Below, piece after piece: positions 1-6,703 of a stretch of DNA of 23,315 nt (its first letter is position 1; the number at the start of each line of letters is the position of its first letter). The position numbers were made by a program, and so were the translations under genes. The DNA is from Blastocladiella britannica (lineage: Eukaryota; Blastocladiomycota; Blastocladiomycetes; Blastocladiales; Blastocladiaceae). The notes under the pieces are model-generated. The model was not told where the DNA came from and made no database searches. It saw only the letters and a list, made by a program, of their open reading frames with translations. Location: NCBI GenBank assembly GCA_025349905.2, contig MU624800.1, positions 1 to 23,315 on the forward strand, written 5' to 3'.

Positions 1-374
1 GTTGGCGATCTTTGAGCCCTTGGCAACCATCAACAGTTCCAGCATCGCGGATCTGAACCGCCTCCCAACGCAATCGCTCGAGAAGACAATGGTGACAGAA
101 TGAGTGGAGTGCCCACGCTCGCCGACACTACCGCCAACAAAGTGCTCGACCCAGCAGCCGACATGATCACTGGCGAGAACGGCCACCCCACAATCCATTC
201 GTTGAGCATCTAGAATACTCTCCTCGCCTGCTGATCTCGTATGACGTTCCCATGGCAGCATCAGGACTACGAGCATACGCAAACTGGACATGGCCCATTT
301 TTACATTTTTTATTTTTTATTTTTGAACCCATTTCTTTCACGCGCGCGCGCCGGGCCGGGCCCCATCAAAATAC
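1..374. other. Unresolved left edge; possible partial gene
   Basis: No gene can be named here. Two readings stay open to the window edge. On the minus strand a frame starting with ATG at 291-289 runs uninterrupted for about 97 codons to base 1. On the plus strand a frame open from base 16 ends in TAG at 211-213 and has higher third-position GC, as expected for the 3' end of a plus-strand gene. A second plus frame is open from base 2 to a stop at 101-103. A T-rich stretch (about 300-327) lies between this region and the NUP42 stop. It would suit either a shared 3' region or the leader of a minus-strand gene. I cannot choose between them from the sequence. Confidence 0.35.
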
Positions 375-1792
375 TTAGCGCAGCTCGAGCGGCGGCGGTT
401 GCACTGGAATCGACCCCAACTCGAACCGCGGCGCATAAAACGGCGCCATCGGGTCGGCACCGGCCGCCGGTCCCTCGGGTGCGCGCAAGACCGCTGCTGC
501 TGCCGCTGGTTCCGCCGCCTTGGGTTGTGGGGGGTTCCCAGCGGCGGCAACCGTCGGAGCAGAAGGAAATCCAGGTGCCCCAGCACCGCCGGCACCAAGT
601 GCAAACGGGTTGTGCGGCGCTCTTTGGCCATTAAATGCACCGCCAGGTTGGGGTTGTTGTTGAAACTGAGATGGTGGTTGTGGTTGCGCAAACGAGTTGG
701 GCGCCGCGACACCGGCACCAAGTGCAAATGGATTCGGTGCTGCGGTCATGGCTGGAGGAGGAGGAAGACCAAACGGGTTTGGAGGGGCTGCCGCTGCTGC
801 TGGAGGAGGAACACCGAAGGGATTCAGAGCCGCCGGTGCTGCCGGAGGAGGACCAAATGCGTTTGGAGCAGCCGTCATGCCGCCGCCACCTGGCGCAAAC
901 GGATTGGGAGCTGCCACGGGAGCAGCCGGTGCTGGTGCAAATGGGCCAGCAGCAGCCGGTGCATACATTCCGCCGCCAGCACCGGCACCCAGAAACCCAC
1001 CGGCACCGCCGCCAAAACCGTCACCACCAAACACAGGTTGCGGCTGCTCTTGCTGCGGCCAGGGAAAAGCCGCGGGCTGAACCGACCCGATCGTGCGGCC
1101 CAGGCGCTGCATTTGCATGATCGACAGCTGTGCGGTGGCTTCCGGGTTGGCGGCAATCTTGCCCATGGTTTCCTGCGCGCGGGCGTACAGCTGGGCGACG
1201 GTTTGGATCTAGTTACCCATTTTTTTTTTTCAGTGGATAGCGCCAATCAGGAAAATGGGTACGTACCGCTTGAGCAGGTGGGGACCGGTAAAACATGAGC
1301 CGGAGCTCCTCGGGCGAGCACTCGGTGTCGGTGACGATCGACGGTTCCCCGGCAAATCCAAACGACGAGAATGGCCATTCGATCGATTGCGTCTGGAAGT
1401 CGTTGGTGATATCCTTTGTGCGCTGTCTGTTACAAAAGCCGTGAATCAAGTGGGAGGAGACGGCTGTGGAAAGAAAGCGGCGCACTTGATGTCGTCGTCG
1501 TAGGTCGAGACGGCCGAGGTGGGAGATGCGCGACCACTGCCACCGCCCGGGTTACCGCCCGGGTTACCGCCGCCAAGAATGGCAAACCGATTGTTTGCAG
1601 CAAATGCAGCCGGAGTGGCATTATAAACGGCACCTCCGCCAGCACGTCCCCCACCACCACCAAGAGGCGGGTGCTCGTTCTTGCAGTTGGTGCCGAACCG
1701 GCAGGTGCCCTTTAACCAGAACTGACTGTGTACATCTATGAGTGAATATATGTGCGATCTCCTTTGGGCAGTATACGGTACCAGACGACCAT
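375..1792 (-). CDS. NUP42: NUP42/NUPL2-like CCCH zinc-finger nucleoporin
   Basis: Model: complement of join(375..1208, 1267..1426, 1486..1725, 1782..1792), 414 aa, introns 58, 59 and 56 nt. The protein opens with a single CCCH zinc finger (MVVCQFWLKGTCRFGTNC then NEHP), exactly the N-terminal position used by NUP42 family members. About residues 85-135 hold the family segment WPFSSFGF ... SPEELR. Exon 4 is a Pro/Ala/Gly-rich disordered region with GFGG, VFGG and repeated NPF/NPFG motifs. The last residues, FELGSIPVQPPPLEL, match the conserved C-terminal Gle1-binding motif of NUP42. Known role of the family: cytoplasmic face of the nuclear pore, helping Gle1 and Dbp5 in mRNA export. The splice joins keep phase throughout (phases 2, 2, 0). 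Head-to-head with the DUF4272 gene. Confidence 0.88.
600..915 (-). repeat. NPF/NAF/NSF motif-coding array in NUP42
   Basis: Degenerate in-frame repeat inside the last NUP42 exon. Spaced by short Ala/Pro/Gly linkers it encodes five NPF motifs plus one NAF and one NSF variant, several followed by G to give NPFG. The unit is roughly a dozen to two dozen codons and is poorly conserved at the DNA level, so it is a protein-level repeat rather than a clean tandem duplication. Bounds are approximate. Confidence 0.7.
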
Positions 1793-1907
1793 GGAGATTT
1801 TAATTCGGACGCGTTGCTATGCCGCGAAAGAGAGCTCCTTCGTAAAAAACGCGTCAACGCAAGTCAACACAAATCAACACAAATCAACACAAATCTTGAA
1901 TACGAAA
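1793..1907. promoter_or_regulatory. Bidirectional promoter, NUP42 / DUF4272 gene
   Basis: This 115-bp interval separates two divergent start codons, so it must hold both 5' leaders and the core promoters unless these lie inside the genes. No clear TATA box was seen. Its plus-strand end carries a short direct repeat immediately before the DUF4272 start codon. Confidence 0.55.
1861..1890 (+). repeat. Three 10-bp tandem direct repeats
   Basis: Units aagtcaacac, aaatcaacac, aaatcaacac follow each other without gaps, and the start of a fourth (aaatc) follows. They lie 18 nt upstream of the DUF4272 ATG, probably in the 5' leader. Function unknown. Confidence 0.85.
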
Positions 1908-3034
1908 ATGGTCCTCGGCTCGCTGGTCACCCGCGCAAACGCATCCTCGACGATCCAGCACGCGGTCACGCACGCGCTGACGGTCCGTCCGTCCGCCGCC
2001 ATTGCCAACCGCGTCGCGTCGTCACACCTGCTGCTGTCGCGGTGGGGACTGGAACACATGATGGCCGATGCGGCCGCGCGCGAATCGTTCGATGCGGCAA
2101 CGCGGGAAATGATTCGCGAAAAGGTCACCGAGGCAAACCGCGCGTTATTGGCCGCTGTGCCGATTGTGCAGCTGACGAGCGTCGTATGGTTCTTTGTTGA
2201 CACGATGCCGACGCGCCCAACGGTCTGACCTCCATCGGAAATAGGAATCGGCAGTGCTCGACACTCCTCTGGGCGAAGTCCCCGCATCGACGCTGGCGGC
2301 GCTCGAGGGCCGCTGGGAGTCGCTAGGCGTTGCCACGTGGGCATTGGGCCTGATCCCAACCATGCCCGCGTACTACACGCGGTTCGACATGCCGCAGGTG
2401 CTTTCGGCCGCACGTATCTCGCCTTCCCACCCGGCCAGTATCGCTGCGTTCTTGGAAGCGGCGGAAATGGGCCGGGTGCCCGTGCGGCCGGACGCCGAGC
2501 TGACGCACGCGCTCAATGCGTCCGAGGCGTGGTACTGGCGCGCACGCGCTCAGGTACTGCTGGCGCTGAAAGAGGCCGTGGACGACCCGTCCTGCGACTC
2601 GGCGGATGCACGGAAGCTGCCTAAGGCGTTGCGGGACATGGCCGGCCGGATTGGTATGTCGTTCCTTTTCAGGTGATGTGCTCGAACTGACCCCCTGTAT
2701 AGATGTCTCGATCCAGTACGCGGCCACGCGGTCGCTGAACGATAACCTGATTACCAAGTCGCTCAACGGCGACTTTGCGATTCCCGACACGTCATCGGCA
2801 CCACCGACTCCCACAACCACGGCAGGCGACAGCACAACCAAGGCAGAAGTAACGGCATGGAAGCCGTACAGTTTGGCGACCGAGACCGAGTGGGATCGCA
2901 TGAAACTCATTTCCGAGAACCGGCTGGCGTCGTTTGGGTGGCTGCTGTCGGACCGCGACTGGGACGTGAGCCGCGACGAGGTCGGGTTTGTCAACCATAT
3001 GAGCAGTATCTGGCAGCCTGAGCAAGAGTCCTGA
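1908..3034 (+). CDS. DUF4272-domain protein
   Basis: Model: join(1908..2183, 2245..2653, 2703..3034), 338 aa, introns of 61 and 49 nt in phases 0 and 1. The start at 1908 has AAA before ATGG; an in-frame ATG at 1752 would overlap the NUP42 5' end and is less likely. The fold pattern resembles DUF4272: an Arg-containing N-terminal helical part, then EAWYWRARAQ in the middle, and near the C-terminus the signature ENRLASFGWLL followed by DWD. DUF4272 proteins are mostly bacterial and have no established biochemical role, so no function is assigned. No signal peptide or membrane span was seen. A Thr/Ser/Pro-rich linker (about residues 240-262) precedes the last conserved block. The gene converges on GNA1. 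Confidence 0.72.
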
Positions 3035-3075
3035 TCCATCATCGCCCTTTTATTAGTTATATATATATATATGGT
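3035..3075. terminator. Convergent 3' junction, DUF4272 gene / GNA1
   Basis: Only 41 bp separate the two stop codons. On the minus strand an AATAAA (3054-3049) sits 22 nt past the GNA1 stop. A (TA)n run at about 3059-3071 follows the DUF4272 gene. The two 3' UTRs probably overlap. Confidence 0.55.
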
Positions 3076-3918
3076 CTAGCACGTCTTGTTCTTTTCAATG
3101 TACTGTGTCATTTCCACCTCCTTGAGGACGTAGCCGCACTAATTCATAAGAATATGGAGTGAGGTGCTGCTGCTACACAGTAACGATCATAAAGCATTAA
3201 ATACCTTTTCGTAAAAAGTGACATTGTCCTTGTTGCAGTTGAGAATGATCTTGTAGCACCCCGCCTCGGATCCAATGAAGGTCAGAGCGTGGATGATCCT
3301 GTTTCCCAGTAAGTTAGATTCCCTGCCAATATTTCTTTAATAAAAAAAGGTTATACCTGAGTCCCAGCTTCTTACCCCGCTGGTTTTCATCCACCACAAT
3401 ATCCTCAATGTGCCCAACCTGTTGTTGTGACCAAGGAACGGGGATGAACGTTTTGTGAATCCGGCAAAACGGTTCATACACAACGAAAAAACGTACAAGT
3501 CCACAGCCACGAATGAACTTGCGCTCGACCAGCAATGTGCCAGCAGCAACCACTTTACCCGCGTTGTTGTCCTCAATGACGATTGGGTAGTAGGTGTCGT
3601 TATGTGCGGCCAGGAAAGCAACGCGCTCTAAAAAAGGTCAATGATTTAGATCCTGGGAACTTGACCAAGAAGAATATGAGGCATACATACCAGTAAACTG
3701 ATCGCGAGTCACATCGCCAATGACGGTGAGCTGTTGGAGCAGCTGCATGTATCCTGTTAACAAAAAACAAAAAAAAATTGAAGTGAGGGAAATATAGTCT
3801 AAAGCAGGGAAGATTTTAATAAACCTTTGTCGAAATCGTCGGCATGCAGTGGGCGCAGCGTGTGACCGGCGGGCAGGGCAGCGACCACCTCGGCCGAGAT
3901 GAATTTAGCGTCAAACAT
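3076..3918 (-). CDS. GNA1: Glucosamine-6-phosphate N-acetyltransferase
   Basis: Model: complement of join(3076..3138, 3205..3298, 3357..3418, 3497..3627, 3691..3753, 3825..3918), 168 aa, close to the roughly 160 aa usual for Gna1. Five introns of 58-78 nt. The enzyme transfers acetyl from acetyl-CoA to glucosamine-6-phosphate in cytosolic UDP-GlcNAc synthesis, which feeds chitin and glycosylation. Visible family hallmarks: VERKFIRGCG, then VGHIEDIVVD after an intron, the acetyl-CoA pyrophosphate-binding loop QRGKKLG, and the C-terminal block YKIILNCNKDNVTFYEKCGY. The intron that splits CGL from VGH (3419..3496) is 78 nt and open in frame, so its retention would insert 26 residues without a stop. 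The gene shares a short promoter with the next gene. Confidence 0.95.
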
Positions 3919-4003
3919 TATATATATTTTTTAGAGTATCCAATGCAGTAGTCGTGAGAGGGAATTAAAGCGCCACAACGATTTATACTCGGAGCAGTGG
4001 CAA
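3919..4003. promoter_or_regulatory. Bidirectional promoter, GNA1 / small helical gene
   Basis: Eighty-five bp between divergent start codons, the shortest divergent interval in the window. A TATATATATTTTTTA stretch lies right next to the GNA1 ATG. No binding site was recognised. Confidence 0.5.
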
Positions 4004-4463
4004 ATGAACCGCCAACCGCAAGGCACACCGTCGCCCGCCGCCGCTCAGGTGCTCCTGCGCAAGACCTTTGCCGAGTACCGGGCTGCTGTTCAGGTATTTT
4101 TTTTATATATGTGTTGTAATTGACTGGTACTGATCGAAAAGTTATTACGCGTGAAGCATATTGGGACCGGGAAAGGAGCGCAGGTATGCCGCAGACGTTT
4201 GTCTAAAAAAAAAAAAATTCTAAACAAATGAGTAGGAGTACGCGGACGCTGTGCGCCATTTCGTGGCCCAGGAATCGGCTCTGACCGATATCTCCAAGGT
4301 TTGTCGTCCTCATCTATGTCTAGGGTAAACAAAAAACGCTTGACCCATGCGAAAGTAGAAGGCCAACCTGGCTGCAGCCGCCAGTGCCAAGTCCTCGCTC
4401 GCACTCCAGCAGTCTCTGGCCGCGCTTGAGCGATTGGCTCCTCTTCCTCCTTGTGCATCGTAG
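4004..4463 (+). CDS. Small helical protein, unknown function
   Basis: Model: join(4004..4093, 4142..4183, 4236..4298, 4359..4463), 99 aa. All three introns (48, 52, 60 nt) are phase 0. No family was recognised. The product is Ala/Gln/Leu-rich and predicted largely helical, with a Pro/Cys-containing end (LPPCAS). The second exon is only 42 nt. If it is skipped, the flanking exons join in frame as EYRAAVQ-EYADAVRHF and give a more continuous helix of 85 aa, so the skipped form may be the main product. The stop lies just 28 nt before the TilS start on the same strand. Evidence is limited to consistent splice sites, open frame and codon bias; expression is not proven. Confidence 0.55.
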
Positions 4464-4491
4464 AATTAATTTTAACAAACAAATCGAAATA

Positions 4492-6661
4492 ATGCGATCC
4501 ACAACAACATTAGCGGCCCGACTGGCACCGCGCGCGTCTCCGCTCCTCCGAGCCGCCGTCTCGGTCCGGCTCATCGCGTCGAGGCGCCGTTATGCATCGA
4601 GCGCCAGTGCATCGACCCATTTGGCACCACCTTCCTCTGCTACGTCAGCACCAACAGCAGCTAAAGCAGAGGTGAACCCCATCTCGCTCGGCGAATTCTC
4701 GCGCATGCTGGCCGCGGTACCCATCAGTCCGACCGAGAAGCTCGGTCCGTAATAACCTTGAACTATCTCGAGTGGTGAATCCAACAATGGACTGAAAAAA
4801 AAAATACAAACAGTCGTGGCCGTCTCGGGCGGGTCCGATTCCATGGCCCTGGCGATGCTGCTGCACAAGTACGCGCCGGGTCGCGTGCACGCAGTGATAG
4901 TCGACCACGGTCTCCGCCCCGAGTCGGCGACCGAAGCAGCACGCGTCGCCTCGCAATTGCAAGCCGCCGGCATCCCAGCCACCGTCGAAACCGTGCAATG
5001 GGGCGAGGCCGCAGGCACCGTCCCCCTGGCCGAAATGCCAGCGGCCCAGATCGAAGAACGCGCGCGTATCCAGCGGTACCGTGCGCTGGGCGCCGCGTGC
5101 CGGCGTTTAGGCGCACGACTGCTGTTCATGGGCCACCATGCCGACGACCAGGCCGAGACGATCGTGTACCGTCTGGCCCGCAGTTCGGGGCTCGGCGGGT
5201 TGAGGGGCATGGTGGCCAACATGGGCGAGTTCCCCGTGGTCGTGCACCCGCGCGACGCCGACTTGAGGGTTGTGCGGCCGTTCTTGGCGGTGCCCAAGAC
5301 GAGGCTGGTGGCATCGTGCGAGCGGCTCGGAGTGAACGTCGTGCATGACCCGATGAACGACGATCCGCGGTTCCAGCGGAACGTCCTGCGCGCGGTGTTG
5401 GCGGACGTCAAAGCGAAGTCCACTAGCGATCCGAACGCGTCGGGACTGTTGACGACTGAGAGAATGTCGGCGTTCTGCGAGCACTTGCGCGAGTACGCGG
5501 ACGCGGCCAACCTTGCCAGTATGTTTTCTATATGTTCTCTGTTTCCTGATCTGCTCTAATCTGTAAATAATAGCCAACCAAGCGATCGCCGAGTCGGTCA
5601 TCACCGACGAGCAAACCGGCACCGCGTTCATCTGCCTCCCGCACCTGGCGCGTGAACCCACACACTGGTTCCACCGCACGCACCTGGCCACGCACGTCGT
5701 TTCCACGGTGATGCGTTGGGTCGGCAACCTGGCGTACGCGCCGCACCTGGGTGGGGTAGCGAAAGTGCGCGACACCATGCGCGAGTACTACATGCGCGGC
5801 CCGACTCCGCCCCCCGCTCAGAACCAGTTCAAGTCCATGTCCATGGCGTCGTGCCTGGTGATCCCTCCTCGCCCTGACCCACGCTCCCGGAGCACTACCA
5901 AGACACCCTCCACATATGGACCGGGCAACTGGGTGGTGGTGCGGTCCCCACCGCTGGCCAAGACAAGGCACGAGGAAGTGTACCCGCTGTCAGTGGACGC
6001 GGCCGTGCCGCCGTTGTTCGATAACCGGTTCTTTGTTGCGCTGAAGGCGCCCGACGTGAAACCCGAGATTGCGCCACGGATTGGGATGTCGCGGTTCTAC
6101 GCGTCGCTCGTGCATCACTTGCCCGCGGCGTTTGTGCGCGACGGCGGTGGGTACAAGGTCGCGCACTTGGTACGTGGGACTAGCGCGGCAATTGACAAGG
6201 CCAAGGCGGACGCCAAACCCGGTGTCAAAAAGCCAGCATTGGAGAAACCGCAGTTCGAGCTGGTGGTGCGGTTCTTCGACGCGCAGGACGAGGGCGCGCT
6301 GGCCAACGTGTTCCGCACCCGGCACCAGCACGCGGCGTGGGCCGAGTACCGCCGGGCCATCGAGCATTACCGGTCCAAGATGCCGCTGGTCGCGCGGTAC
6401 GTGATTCCCGTGGTGGCGCTGCGTCGCATCAAGGACACGCCCACTTCTTCCTCATCGGCTACAGCAACCACGGCTGTTGCCAAGAACCGGTTCCTGTCGC
6501 CGACCAAGGCCAACGTAGACACCCCACTGGGGGCTCTGGTCGCGATCCCGTGCTTGGGGGTCAACTTTATGCCGGACGTGTTTGCAGTCGAGACCGAGTT
6601 CCGCGGGCGGTTGTTCAAGTGCATGTCGACGGGGATCAAGGACACGGATCTGGTCGAGTGA
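4492..6661 (+). CDS. tRNA(Ile)-lysidine synthase, mitochondrial
   Basis: Model: join(4492..4744, 4814..5518, 5574..6661), 681 aa, introns 69 and 55 nt, both phase 1. The first 40 residues are Arg/Ser/Ala-rich without acid residues, with a cleavage-like RRRYASS, so mitochondrial import is likely. The N-type ATP-pyrophosphatase (PP-loop) SGGSDS lies at residues 89-94. It is followed by VDHGLRPES and by GHHADDQAET, then LARSSGLGGLRGM, all diagnostic of TilS. TilS attaches lysine to C34 of tRNA-Ile(CAU) so that it reads AUA; in this cell the substrate would be a mitochondrial tRNA. The protein is longer than bacterial TilS (about 430 aa). The C-terminal half (about residues 340-681) is not recognisable as the bacterial C-terminal domain. 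In-frame ATG 4384 is rejected because it lies inside the previous gene. Confidence 0.87.
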
Positions 6662-6703
6662 AAGATTTAGCGTATAATAAATAATGTATGAGCAAAACCA
6701 CCT
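6662..6703. terminator. Convergent 3' junction, TilS / TPR-MBL gene
   Basis: Forty-two AT-rich bp between two stop codons. AATAAA at 6676..6681 lies 14 nt after the TilS stop and is a good polyadenylation signal for it. Confidence 0.6.

Noticed and set aside
399..1298. Plus-strand open frame of 299 codons opposite NUP42
   Set aside because: Arg/Cys/Trp-rich nonsense composition, crosses NUP42 intron sequence, no motif; the reverse strand carries the clear zinc finger and Gle1-binding tail.
3059..3071. (TA)n run as an origin or TATA box
   Set aside because: Too short, and located between two convergent stop codons; it is probably just 3' UTR sequence.
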